Part shown: positions 27,412-35,171 of the stretch, piece by piece
How the letters are laid out: every line of letters starts with the position of its first letter
How positions within the stretch are numbered: position 1 is the stretch's first letter
NCBI GenBank assembly: GCA_937995825.1
Contig: CALKJO010000009.1
Coordinates: 1 to 64,000 of the forward strand
Length of the DNA stretch: 64,000 nucleotides
Origin: an uncultured Anaerolineae bacterium
GTDB taxonomy: Bacteria > Chloroflexota > Anaerolineae > Aggregatilineales > Phototrophicaceae
Direction: 5' to 3'
Notes under the pieces: model-generated
Told to the model about the DNA's origin: nothing
Database searches by the model: none
What the model saw: the letters and a program-made list of their open reading frames with translations, nothing else
Made by a program: the position numbers and the translations under genes

Positions 27412-27558
27412 TTAACGGGCGGCGGTGGCAACGCGCTTGAGCGACACCGGTTCGCGCTGCGCCTCACGAGCCTGCTTCTGAGTCTGCTCGCTGTTTACAT
27501 GGACGCCTTCCAGACGATACCGGATTGCCTTCATACGCCAGTGACGGGAAATTTGCAT
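27412..27558 (-). CDS. N-terminal segment of a DUF35 protein, ended by an in-frame TAA
   Basis: This 48-residue frame starts at ATG 27558, 9 nt after AAGGAG, with MQISRHWRMKAIRYRLEGV. That is the conserved opening helix of DUF35 proteins that work with thiolases. In relatives a CxxC-x(n)-CxxC zinc ribbon comes next. Here that stretch has no Cys at all and is rich in Gln, Arg and Glu, and the frame ends at TAA (27412-27414). The OB-fold segment resumes in the same frame four codons later. The strong ribosome site suggests it is still translated. I found no other frame that restores the ribbon. Confidence 0.55.
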   Translation of the reverse strand: MQISRHWRMKAIRYRLEGVHVNSEQTQKQAREAQREPVSLKRVATAAR

Positions 27559-27617
27559 GATCTTCTGCTCCTTGTTTGTGCATATCTGCACGATTGACCT
27601 GATCATAAAGGATAAAC

Positions 27618-27665
27618 CCTGTCAAAAGCTCTCACAGCTCCCTCAAAGCCTGTCACCAGCTCTCA
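27618..27665. repeat. Two-copy direct repeat, 17 nt, 31-nt period
   Basis: CCTGTCAAAAGCTCTCA (27618-27634) and CCTGTCACCAGCTCTCA (27649-27665) differ at two positions. They lie in the 135-nt gap between the thiolase stop and the DUF35 start. Possible roles are a regulator site or a simple duplication. Confidence 0.5.
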
Positions 27666-27693
27666 TGAGGGCGGCTCATAAACTGCGTTTACT

Positions 27694-28854
27694 TCACGAA
27701 GCTGTCAAAATATGGGTGACTGCCGTGCTGCCCAGCCCGCCCAGACTTTGAATGGCTGCAACCCGCGCGCCCTCAACCTGATTCTCGCCCGCCCGACCCT
27801 GAAGCTGCATCACTGCTTCGACCGCTTGATAGATACCTGCTGCCCCAACAGGATTGCCACGCGCTTTCAAACCGCCGAACGTGCTGATAGGGAGCGAACC
27901 CGTCCGGGCAATGGCATGATCGCGCGCCAGCGTCCAGCCCTGACCGCGCTCGGCAAATCCTGCCGCTTCCAGAGTCAGCGCAGCAAGGATAGTGAAAGCG
28001 TCGTGGAGTTCAAACAGATCGATCTGGTCGCGCTCGACTCCAGCCTGCGCCAGCGCGCGTTCAAACGAAACCTGAACAGCGCGCAGATGGAGCGGATCAG
28101 CCCGATCTTGGAGCGCCAAAGTGTCAGTCGCGGCTGCGCTGGCGGCGATCTGCACCGGCTGCGCAACCCAATCGCCAGCGCGTTCGGCGCTGATCAGCAG
28201 CAACACTGCTGCGCCGTCGCCATCGGGCGCGCTGTCGAACAGGGATACAGGGTCTGCTACCATCGGGGCTTTGGCAAACGCGCCTGGCTTGATCTTGTTG
28301 CGAAACATCGCGTTCGGATTGGTCGAACCGTTCAGATGCGCGTTGATGCTGAAATTCTCAAACGCGCCCAAATCGGCGTTGAACTCATACATGTAGCGGC
28401 GCATTAGCAGCGCAGCGCTTGCCGTCAGCGTCAGCCCATGCACCGATTCATAATCGGCGTCCAGCGTGACCGCGCGCGCGCGCGTGCGTGCCGTCCCGAT
28501 CATATCGGTCGATTTCTCGACGCCCATGACCAGCGCCGACTCGACCGCGCCAGACGCCACTGCCAGATAACCCATGCGCAGCGCCGCCGCGCCCGATGCC
28601 TCACCCGCTTCAATCGTGAACGCTTCGACACCACCGAGCAGACTGCCCGCGATCAGCGCGCCAAGCTGCGCTTGGCTGCTGATGCTGGCGCCATAGGTAT
28701 TGCCAATATAAATGGCTTCCGCCTGATCGACCAACATCGATCCCACTTCATCACGCAGGCGCTCAATCGCATCGGATGCCAGATCGCGCAGTCCCTGCTC
28801 CCAGTGTTCGCCAACTGGAATCTGCGCCGCGCCAATAATCGCTACTTGTCTCAT
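27694..28854 (-). CDS. Thiolase-family protein (archaeal acetyl-CoA acetyltransferase type) lacking catalytic Cys and His
   Basis: From ATG 28854 (GAGGG 8 nt upstream) the protein has 386 residues and aligns by eye over its full length with archaeal acetyl-CoA C-acetyltransferases: AIIGAAQIPVGEHW, VMGVEKSTDM, MVADPVSLFDSAPDGDGAA, FELHDAFTI (His284) and SLGGLGSTAVTHIL. The nucleophile position, Cys85 in archaeal enzymes, is Glu85 (IEAGEASGAAAL). The His of GHPxG is Asn334 (ARGNPVGAAG). Condensation via an acyl-Cys is therefore not possible by the normal route. It sits between HMG-CoA synthase and DUF35 exactly where the channelling thiolase belongs. It may be a structural scaffold, with another thiolase making acetoacetyl-CoA, or it may have a new chemistry. 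Confidence 0.85.
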   Translation of the reverse strand: MRQVAIIGAAQIPVGEHWEQGLRDLASDAIERLRDEVGSMLVDQAEAIYIGNTYGASISSQAQLGALIAGSLLGGVEAFTIEAGEASGAAALRMGYLAVASGAVESALVMGVEKSTDMIGTARTRARAVTLDADYESVHGLTLTASAALLMRRYMYEFNADLGAFENFSINAHLNGSTNPNAMFRNKIKPGAFAKAPMVADPVSLFDSAPDGDGAAVLLLISAERAGDWVAQPVQIAASAAATDTLALQDRADPLHLRAVQVSFERALAQAGVERDQIDLFELHDAFTILAALTLEAAGFAERGQGWTLARDHAIARTGSLPISTFGGLKARGNPVGAAGIYQAVEAVMQLQGRAGENQVEGARVAAIQSLGGLGSTAVTHILTAS

Positions 28855-28868
28855 CGTGTTATCCCTCA

Positions 28869-29963
28869 TCAATCTCGCAGCAGCCCGCGATAGCGGCAGT
28901 AGGTCGCATAATCGATCACGACCCGCCGCGCGATGTAATCGCGTGTGAATGGAGCGCGTCCGCGAACCTGTGTGATTCGATCTGTCACAATCAGATCAAA
29001 GGCATCCGATCCCGCGCCGCTGCCATAGCTCACCATCAGAATCCGATCTCCAGGCTGCGCTGCATCCAGAATCGCGGTCAAACCCAACATACACGAGCCG
29101 GAGTAGACATTCCCAACCTGATCTGCCAGCAGACCGGTCTTATACTGCTCCTCTTTAAAGCCGAGCGTCTTGGCGGCGCGCTCCGGGAACTTCACGTTCG
29201 GCTGATGAAACACCGCATGCGTGTAGTCCGCCGCCGTCGTCCCCATCATCTCCATCAGTTTGCTGGCTGCTGACAGCGTATGGTTGAAATAGGCGGGTTC
29301 GCCTGTGAAGCGCTCGCCATGTGACGGATAAAGTTCATCGGCACGACGCCAGAAGTCGGGCATATCGGTCACAAAGCTGTAACTGCCCTGATAGACTGCG
29401 ACCGCTTCTTCAGCCGGTCCCAAGATAAACGCTGCGCCGCCCGAAGCCGCTGTATACTCCAGCGCATCGCCAGGTCGGGACTGCGCCGTGTCCATGCCAA
29501 TGCTCAGGGTATAGGAAGCCATCCCGCTGCCGATCACGCCGATGGATGCCTGCACTGCTTCTGTCCCCGCTTTACAGGCAAATTCCCAGTCCGCCGCTTG
29601 AATGCTGGCGGTTGTGCCGATGCTCTCTGCAACAATCGTGCTGGTCGGCTTGACCGCGTAAGGGTGGCTCTCGCTGCCGACCCAGACCGCCCGCAGCATC
29701 TTCGGATCGATCCCGGCGCGCGCTAGCGCGTTGCGCGCCGCCTCAATCGACATGGTGGTCACATCTTCATCCGGTCCGGCGACGGCTTTCTCTGTCACTG
29801 GTACACCGCCCAGCCCGCCAGTCCAAATGCGCGCCACCTCTGCCGCTGGCAGCCGATAGCGCGGTATGTATGCGCCATATCCGACAATGCCAACCGCCCG
29901 ATCCGGACGCAGCAGTTCGAAGGGGCGTTCCGGCTGTCTCTGATTTCCATTTATCGATACCAT
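28869..29963 (-). CDS. Hydroxymethylglutaryl-CoA synthase, archaeal type
   Basis: HMG-CoA synthase condenses acetyl-CoA with acetoacetyl-CoA, the second step of the mevalonate pathway. The 364 residues keep the catalytic residues: Glu98 ([13 protein letters not shown]), Cys130 ([11 protein letters not shown]) and His253 ([11 protein letters not shown]). The [14 protein letters not shown] opening and [12 protein letters not shown] are typical of the archaeal/Chloroflexota branch, distinct from the Firmicutes MvaS branch. About 20 extra residues precede the conserved core. It starts 3 nt after the reductase stop, and its own stop lies 14 nt before the thiolase start, so the genes form one operon. 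Confidence 0.94.
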   Translation of the reverse strand: MVSINGNQRQPERPFELLRPDRAVGIVGYGAYIPRYRLPAAEVARIWTGGLGGVPVTEKAVAGPDEDVTTMSIEAARNALARAGIDPKMLRAVWVGSESHPYAVKPTSTIVAESIGTTASIQAADWEFACKAGTEAVQASIGVIGSGMASYTLSIGMDTAQSRPGDALEYTAASGGAAFILGPAEEAVAVYQGSYSFVTDMPDFWRRADELYPSHGERFTGEPAYFNHTLSAASKLMEMMGTTAADYTHAVFHQPNVKFPERAAKTLGFKEEQYKTGLLADQVGNVYSGSCMLGLTAILDAAQPGDRILMVSYGSGAGSDAFDLIVTDRITQVRGRAPFTRDYIARRVVIDYATYCRYRGLLRD

Positions 29964-29966
29964 CTC

Positions 29967-31256
29967 TCACTGTCCTTTTAATGCCTGCACAATCGCTCTT
30001 GCCCGTTCTGGGCGGATATTGTTTTCATCGATCATCTGCTCAACCACGCGCATCACATCCATCCCCGTCGCCCCCGCCGCCATTGCGATCTGACGCGCGT
30101 GCATCCGCATGTGACCGCGCTGAATTCCTTCTGTCGCGAGCGCCCTGATCGCCGCAAAGTTCTGCGCCAGCCCGACCGCCGCGCAGATTTCAGCCAGCGA
30201 CTGCGCTGAGTCCACGCCCAAAATTTTCAGCGCCACCTGCGCAGTTGGATGAACGCGGGTTGCGCCGCCGACGATGCCAACCGCCAGCGGCAGCTCGATC
30301 CAGCCATGCAGTCTGTTGGCTTCGTCGATCCAATACCGCGTCAGACTGCGATACTGACCATCGCGCGCAGCATAGGCGTGCGCGCCCGCTTCAACAGCGC
30401 GCCAATCATTGCCGGTCGCGATCACTACGGCGTCGATCCCGTTCATAATGCCCTTGTTATGGGTGGCAGCGCGGTAGGGATCGGCGTCAGCGAATGCCCA
30501 GGCTTCGATAACGCCTCGCGCTGTCCTCTCCGCTTCAATCGGATCATCCGCCAGCGCGGAAATCGGGATGACACCTTCAGCGCGCGCCTTACGCTGATCG
30601 GTCAGGTTGCTGAGGATGCGCAGATGCGCCCGTCCGCCCGTGATCGACTCGATCTGCGGCGCGAGATACTCCACCGCCGTATTGACCGCGTTTGCGCCCA
30701 TCGCATCTTGCGCATCGTAGAGCAGATGGACGATCAGCATCGCGCCGACCGGAGTCTGAGGCAGCAGGCGAACCTGCAAATCCCGCGCGCCGCCGCCGCG
30801 CTCAACAATGCTCCCCCCTAACGCATTCACTTCAGCGAGAAGCTGCTGCTTTTGCGCCATGACCGCGCCGGCTGCAACATAAACATCCGGCAGATCGAGC
30901 AGTTGTATCTGCCCGATCATGATCGGATCGTCGCTTCCAGTGACGAAACCGCCGCCTTCCCGAAATAAACGCGCTGCATTGCTGACCGCAGCCACCACCG
31001 ATGGTTCCTCAATGACCATCGGGATGAGGACATCCTTACCATTGACCAGAAAATTGGTGGCAACGCCCATCGGCAGTGCGTAAACGCCGACAGTATTTTC
31101 GATCATGTGATCGGCTTGCGCCGCATTCAATCCGCTGATGCCAAGCATTGCCGACTGTTCAGCAGAGGTCAGCGACGCCCACTGAGACACCATCGCAGCG
31201 CGCTCAGCCAGCGGACGCTTATAAAAACCAGGGATACGTGAGATATGGTCGCTCAT
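29967..31256 (-). CDS. mvaA: Hydroxymethylglutaryl-CoA reductase, class II
   Basis: The enzyme reduces HMG-CoA to mevalonate. At 429 residues without an N-terminal membrane part it matches class II, the Pseudomonas mevalonii type. The class II catalytic set is present at nearly the same numbers: Glu83 (EEPSVVAA), Lys268 (THNKGIMNGIDA), Asp284 (GNDWRAVEAGAHAYA) and His382 (RGHMRMHARQ), plus ENTVGVYALPMGVATNF and DAMGANAVNTA. Class II was first named degradative, but with HMG-CoA synthase in the same operon a biosynthetic role is likely. It heads the operon. No ribosome site is seen, and a possible TTGCCA-N17-CATGAT promoter would leave almost no leader. Confidence 0.95.
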   Translation of the reverse strand: MSDHISRIPGFYKRPLAERAAMVSQWASLTSAEQSAMLGISGLNAAQADHMIENTVGVYALPMGVATNFLVNGKDVLIPMVIEEPSVVAAVSNAARLFREGGGFVTGSDDPIMIGQIQLLDLPDVYVAAGAVMAQKQQLLAEVNALGGSIVERGGGARDLQVRLLPQTPVGAMLIVHLLYDAQDAMGANAVNTAVEYLAPQIESITGGRAHLRILSNLTDQRKARAEGVIPISALADDPIEAERTARGVIEAWAFADADPYRAATHNKGIMNGIDAVVIATGNDWRAVEAGAHAYAARDGQYRSLTRYWIDEANRLHGWIELPLAVGIVGGATRVHPTAQVALKILGVDSAQSLAEICAAVGLAQNFAAIRALATEGIQRGHMRMHARQIAMAAGATGMDVMRVVEQMIDENNIRPERARAIVQALKGQ

Positions 31257-31411
31257 AGCTTTAATTTATCATGTGGGAACTATCAATTACTGGCAAAACC
31301 TGCTAACAATGTGCAAAAAAGCACAAATACTCATCACCCACTCAGCAACAGAGAGGACAGGTAATCCATTCCATAATTCGCAAAGCCTTAAACTACAGAT
31401 CTTATCTCTAG

Positions 31412-31429
31412 ATTAACATAATGTTAATA
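31412..31429. promoter_or_regulatory. PhoP-box-like palindrome upstream of the phosphoesterase
   Basis: ATTAACAT-A-ATGTTAAT is a perfect 17-nt palindrome. Read as direct repeats it is TTAACA-N5-TTAATA with an 11-bp period, as in Bacillus-type PhoP boxes. A secreted phosphoesterase gene starts about 140 nt downstream. Phosphate control is inference. Confidence 0.35.
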
Positions 31430-31514
31430 AAATTTGCCCATAACATTTCCAATCCTCTTAAATACGCTTTGCTTTCATAAAGAAGTGCGGCAAAAATCTC
31501 ACACCCTTAACGCT

Positions 31515-31528
31515 AGTGCCGCGGCACT
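31515..31528. promoter_or_regulatory. 14-bp perfect palindrome, probable operator
   Basis: AGTGCCGCGGCACT lies 22 nt before a TAGAAT -10 candidate and 42 nt before the phosphoesterase ATG, in otherwise AT-rich DNA. It could be an operator or an mRNA hairpin, depending on the true start. Confidence 0.4.
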
Positions 31529-31570
31529 CGTAACCGATAGTCATTTAGTTTAGAATGGAGCAGCGTAAGC

Positions 31571-33391
31571 ATGATCAATCGGATTTTTCGTCTTGTCGTT
31601 TTAGCAGGGTTACTGATGATGTCGGTCACCGCGCCCGTCATGAGCCAGGAAGCCGCCGCGCCTTCTCTACTCACCGATCCGTTCCTTCAACTGCCAAGCG
31701 CAGACTCAGTCCATGTCGTCTGGTTCACGGAGTGGGAAGGCACTCGTCATACCGTGACATACGGCGCGGCGCTCGATCAGGTGGTTGAAGCCGAGACGAT
31801 GAAACTGAGCCGCATGGCTGAGGATGAAGCGTCGCGTGTCGGCGCGCAAACTGAGAACGGACAGGTCTACCGTTCCTGGACACCGCGCGACATCTGGCGT
31901 CATGAAGCCGTCGTCACAGGGCTGACTCAGGGTGAGCGCACCCCATACTTCGTGACCAGCATCACCGATGATGGCACGGAGGTCACCAGCGCTGAATTCA
32001 CGCTTGCGCCGCTGCCCGCTCCCGGTCAGCCGCTGCGTATCCTGCTCACCAGCGATCATCAGCTTATGCCCAACACACCTGCCAATTTGCAGGCAGTGGT
32101 TGAGACGATGGGCATCGGCACAATTGATGCGGTCTTCCTGGCTGGCGATCTCCAGAATATCCCAGATCGCGCGAGCGAGTGGTTCGACGATAACCGTGGA
32201 CGCGCCTTTTTCCCAGGCTTGCAGGGGCGCGCTGCGGCGACCATTGAGAAAACCTTAGAAGAAAATGGCATCCGCAGCGTCACCACTGCCACTTACACCG
32301 GCGGACCCATCATCCAGTACGCGCCACTTTTCACAGCCGTTGGCAATCATGAAGTAATGGGGCGCTTCAATCGCGGAACCAGCACCAGCGCGCAGTATAA
32401 CGATCCGCAGCCGCGCCGTGTCGCTGAGGAACGCTATGAGCGCCTTGCCGAGCTGATCAACCCGACCAATGATCCGGCGATCCGCGAGCAGTGGATTATC
32501 GATAATTCGTGGAACACCATCACTTACGAAGAATTGTTCACCCTGCCGAACAACAGTCCCGGTCGTGAAACCTACTACGCCATCGAATACGGTGATATCT
32601 ATCTGATCTCGTTGTTCTCCACTCGTATTTGGCGTACCCCTGGCTTGGGACCCAATGATCGCGGCAAATATCGCGAGCCGGAGCAGTATTTGACCAACCC
32701 AGATATGTGGGGATACGGCGATTTCATCTTCGAAGACTTGGCTGAAGGAAGCGAGCAGTACAATTGGCTGGTCGAGCAGCTCAACAGCGACGCTTTCAAG
32801 AATGCTCGGATCAAGATCGTCATGATGCATCAGGGACCGCACGGCGTGGGCGATAACTACAACCCGCCAATGGCGCACCCCGTCCAGATCATCGACCGTG
32901 ACGAAGCGGGCAACGTTATCGCGGTGCGCTACGAATACCCGCTTGAAGACGACATCACGTTCCGCGACATCTTCCCCCTGCTCGAAGCGGCAGGCGTCCA
33001 CCTCGTTCACCACGGTCACAGCCACGTCTGGTTCAGGATGCAAACCGACAGCGGGATGCACATCCTGGAGTCATCCAACGTCGGCAACAACTACGGCTGC
33101 TACCTGGAGGGCTACCGCGAGCGCGGCAACGTCCCGCGCGATCCGCGCTTCAATGCTGCCAATTACGCGCCGGTCGGCGATCCGCAGGGGATGTATGAGC
33201 CGATTATGCCAAGCATCTTCTCGCCTCAAAGCGATAACAATGGCAATCCGCTCCCCTGCATCAACAGCAACGATCTGAGCGTCTTCAGCGTGCTGTTCAC
33301 GGATGAAGGTGTGATCCGCAGCTATGTCTACGATATGCGTCGTCCGGGAACGCCCGCTGTGCTGTTCGATGAATTCAGCATCCTGAATTAA
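31571..33391 (+). CDS. Secreted metallophosphoesterase, purple-acid-phosphatase-like
   Basis: A signal peptide (about 1-25, cleavage near VMSQEA) precedes a fibronectin-like N-terminal domain (about 35-145, starting TDPFLQLPSADSVHVVWFTE) and a calcineurin-like metallophosphatase domain. The metal-binding blocks appear in order: LLTSDHQ (D-x-H), FLAGDLQNIPD (GD), AVGNHE (GNHE), VMMHQGPHG and HHGHSHVW (GHxH). This is the arrangement of bacterial purple acid phosphatase-like proteins, which release phosphate from organic esters outside the cell. At 606 residues it is long because of insertions between GD and GNHE and near the C-terminus. The start has GGAG 10 nt upstream. It is followed by a strong terminator and stands alone. 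Confidence 0.9.
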   Translation: MINRIFRLVVLAGLLMMSVTAPVMSQEAAAPSLLTDPFLQLPSADSVHVVWFTEWEGTRHTVTYGAALDQVVEAETMKLSRMAEDEASRVGAQTENGQVYRSWTPRDIWRHEAVVTGLTQGERTPYFVTSITDDGTEVTSAEFTLAPLPAPGQPLRILLTSDHQLMPNTPANLQAVVETMGIGTIDAVFLAGDLQNIPDRASEWFDDNRGRAFFPGLQGRAAATIEKTLEENGIRSVTTATYTGGPIIQYAPLFTAVGNHEVMGRFNRGTSTSAQYNDPQPRRVAEERYERLAELINPTNDPAIREQWIIDNSWNTITYEELFTLPNNSPGRETYYAIEYGDIYLISLFSTRIWRTPGLGPNDRGKYREPEQYLTNPDMWGYGDFIFEDLAEGSEQYNWLVEQLNSDAFKNARIKIVMMHQGPHGVGDNYNPPMAHPVQIIDRDEAGNVIAVRYEYPLEDDITFRDIFPLLEAAGVHLVHHGHSHVWFRMQTDSGMHILESSNVGNNYGCYLEGYRERGNVPRDPRFNAANYAPVGDPQGMYEPIMPSIFSPQSDNNGNPLPCINSNDLSVFSVLFTDEGVIRSYVYDMRRPGTPAVLFDEFSILN

Positions 33392-33412
33392 CCGAGCCTG
33401 AATTTAGTCACC

Positions 33413-33446
33413 AAAAAGGACGAACTTTTTAAGTTCGTCCTTTTTT
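33413..33446. terminator. Rho-independent terminator after the phosphoesterase
   Basis: A 15-bp perfect stem: AAAAAGGACGAACTT (33413-33427) pairs with AAGTTCGTCCTTTTT (33431-33445), loop TTT, T-run included. A-rich 5' flank makes it bidirectional, also serving the small minus-strand gene. Confidence 0.93.
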
Positions 33447-33467
33447 GATGGAATGCCCGCATTCGAA

Positions 33468-33704
33468 CTAGTCAGGCAGAATGCGCGTGTCGAGCAAGTA
33501 ATCCAGCCAGATCACGAATATCAGCCCAATCGGGAAGCCCGTCCAGAAGAAATACTGTAACCCGTATTTCTGGATACTGATCGGATTGCCGTTGTTGGGT
33601 CCCATCCACGGAAGGACAAGGGTCACGAACGCAGCGGCAACCCCGAAACCCAGCGCCATCGAAACCGCCCAAACAACCAAGCGGCGCAGTGTCAAGCTCG
33701 ACAT
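33468..33704 (-). CDS. Small membrane protein with two transmembrane helices
   Basis: From ATG 33704, with GAGGGAG about 8 nt upstream, the 78-residue protein has two hydrophobic helices (about 8-32 and 50-68) joined by a loop with GPNNGNP, and a short charged C-terminus (DYLLDTRILPD). I do not recognise a named family. A good promoter lies 50 nt upstream and a terminator just after the stop, so it is a complete single-gene unit. A longer start at 33767 would place charged residues before the first helix without a ribosome site. Confidence 0.7.
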   Translation of the reverse strand: MSSLTLRRLVVWAVSMALGFGVAAAFVTLVLPWMGPNNGNPISIQKYGLQYFFWTGFPIGLIFVIWLDYLLDTRILPD

Positions 33705-33756
33705 CTGCCTGTCTCCCTCGTAACTTTTGCTCACATTTGTGTTTTTATTCACACAC

Positions 33757-33785
33757 AGTATAACCAATCCTTAGCGCTGCTGCAA
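33757..33785 (-). promoter_or_regulatory. Promoter of the small membrane protein gene
   Basis: Minus-strand TTGCAG (33780-33785), 17 nt, TATACT (33757-33762), predicted start near 33750 and a leader of about 46 nt. Confidence 0.55.
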
Positions 33786-33842
33786 GCGCCTATGACTGAA
33801 GCTTGTTGAGATCGTAAAAGCCATATAGAATCGACGCAATTT

Positions 33843-33870
33843 TTGCTGTACTAGGCAGTTCCAGTAAAGT
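33843..33870 (+). promoter_or_regulatory. Promoter of the serine-palmitoyltransferase-like gene
   Basis: TTGCTG (33843-33848), 16 nt, TAAAGT (33865-33870), start near 33877, just ahead of AAAAGGA and the GTG start. Confidence 0.4.
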
Positions 33871-33891
33871 AAGTGGTAAAAGGACAACAAC

Positions 33892-35106
33892 GTGGCTGAC
33901 TTATTCGACAAAGCCCGCAAATTCACCCGCGCAAAAGAGGCGATGGAACAGGGTATTTACCCTTACTTTCGCGCACTGAGCGACACCGAAGGCGCGGTGG
34001 CTTTATTTGAAGGCAAAGAGGTGGTGATGATCGGGTCAAATAACTATCTCGGTCTGACCACCGATCCCCGTGTCCGCCAGGCGGCGGCAGAGGCGCTCCA
34101 ACGCTATGGAACCAGCGTCACCGGGTCGCGTTTCCTAAACGGAACGCTCGAACTCCACCTTGAACTTGACCGCCGACTGGCGAAATTCGTTGGCAAAGAA
34201 GCGGCACTGGTCTTTTCGACGGGCTATCAGACGAATGTCGGTACGATCACTGCGCTGGTGCAGCGCGGCGATTATGTCATTGTGGATAAGGACGATCACG
34301 CCAGCATCGTCGATGGCTGTCTGATGTGCCTGGGCGAGATGCGGCGCTTCCGCCACAACGACGTGAGCAGCCTCGAAGAAGTCCTCAAGAAAATCCCCGC
34401 CGATGCTGGCAAGCTGGTGGTAGTAGATGGCGTTTACAGCATGGGCGGCGACATCGCCCCCCTGCCAGAGCTGATCGAAATTTGCAAGCGCTATGGCGCG
34501 CGCATCATGGTTGATGATGCGCACGGCATCGGCGTGACCGGCAACGGGCGCGGCACGGCAGCGCATTTCGGGCTGACCGATCAAGTCGATCTGATCATGG
34601 GGACGTTCAGCAAATCGTTCGCGTCGATTGGCGGCTTCATCGCTGGCGACGAGCAGGTCATTCACTATATCCAGCATCATGCCCGCTCACTGATCTTCTC
34701 AGCGGCGCTGACCGCGCCGAGCGCAGCGGCGGCGCTCAAAGCGCTGGATATTATGGAGACTGAGCCAGAGCTGATCGAGACCCTTTGGGACAACGCTGAA
34801 TACATGCGCGCTGGGTTGAAGAAATTAGGCTACAACATCGGCAAGAGCAACACACCGATCATCCCGATCCTGATCGGCGAAGATTTCCGCACCGTGCTGG
34901 CGTGGCACGCGCTGATCGAAGAAGGCGTCTATACCAATCCCGTGCTTCCGCCTGGCGTCCCATCAGGGAGCAGTCTGCTGCGCACCAGCTACATGGCGAG
35001 CCACCGCCGCGAGCATCTCGACCGCGCGCTGGAGGCGTTTGAGAAAGTTGGGCGCAACCTCGATCTGATCGGGGAAAACTCCGACGTGCAGCAGGTGACC
35101 ATCTGA
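33892..35106 (+). CDS. Alpha-oxoamine synthase, serine palmitoyltransferase-like
   Basis: This family of fold-type I PLP enzymes condenses an amino acid with an acyl-CoA and releases CO2. The 404 residues contain the PLP lysine Lys241 (GTFSKSFASIGGFIAG), His136 in KDDHASIVDG, and the cofactor Asp in MVDDAHGIGVTG. Among the members (KBL, BioF, HemA, SPT), the opening LFDKARKFTRAKEAMEQGIY, the ARSLIFSAALTAPSAAAAL block and the absence of bio or tdh neighbours favour the bacterial serine palmitoyltransferase-like branch. That would make 3-ketosphinganine for sphingolipids. KBL or BioF activity cannot be excluded. The start is GTG 33892, 8 nt after AAAAGGA. Single gene. Confidence 0.8.
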   Translation: MADLFDKARKFTRAKEAMEQGIYPYFRALSDTEGAVALFEGKEVVMIGSNNYLGLTTDPRVRQAAAEALQRYGTSVTGSRFLNGTLELHLELDRRLAKFVGKEAALVFSTGYQTNVGTITALVQRGDYVIVDKDDHASIVDGCLMCLGEMRRFRHNDVSSLEEVLKKIPADAGKLVVVDGVYSMGGDIAPLPELIEICKRYGARIMVDDAHGIGVTGNGRGTAAHFGLTDQVDLIMGTFSKSFASIGGFIAGDEQVIHYIQHHARSLIFSAALTAPSAAAALKALDIMETEPELIETLWDNAEYMRAGLKKLGYNIGKSNTPIIPILIGEDFRTVLAWHALIEEGVYTNPVLPPGVPSGSSLLRTSYMASHRREHLDRALEAFEKVGRNLDLIGENSDVQQVTI

Positions 35107-35117
35107 GCGGCAAACAA

Positions 35118-35144
35118 GCGGGGCGCTCCAAATGAACGCCCCGC
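35118..35144. terminator. GC hairpin between convergent genes
   Basis: GCGGGGCG (35118-35125) pairs with CGCCCCGC (35137-35144) in the 65-nt gap between the oxoamine synthase and the RND permease. The T-run is poor, so it is a weak terminator candidate. Confidence 0.4.
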
Positions 35145-35171
35145 CCTATTTCCTGACTGCACAAATCAGCC

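Larger units (their letters stand above)
31257..31570. other. AT-rich divergent intergenic region between mvaA and the phosphoesterase gene
   Basis: This 314-nt stretch holds no gene. It is much more AT-rich than its surroundings. It contains a GTGC-A6-GCAC hairpin (31311-31324), the palindromic Pho-box-like element and a 14-bp GC palindrome listed separately, and a TAGAAT -10 candidate at 31551-31556 for the phosphoesterase gene. I see no RNA gene. Confidence 0.7.

Noticed and set aside
31311-31324. The GTGC-A6-GCAC hairpin as a terminator of the mevalonate operon
   Set aside because: It lies upstream of the operon's first gene, not at its end, and the stem has only 4 bp.
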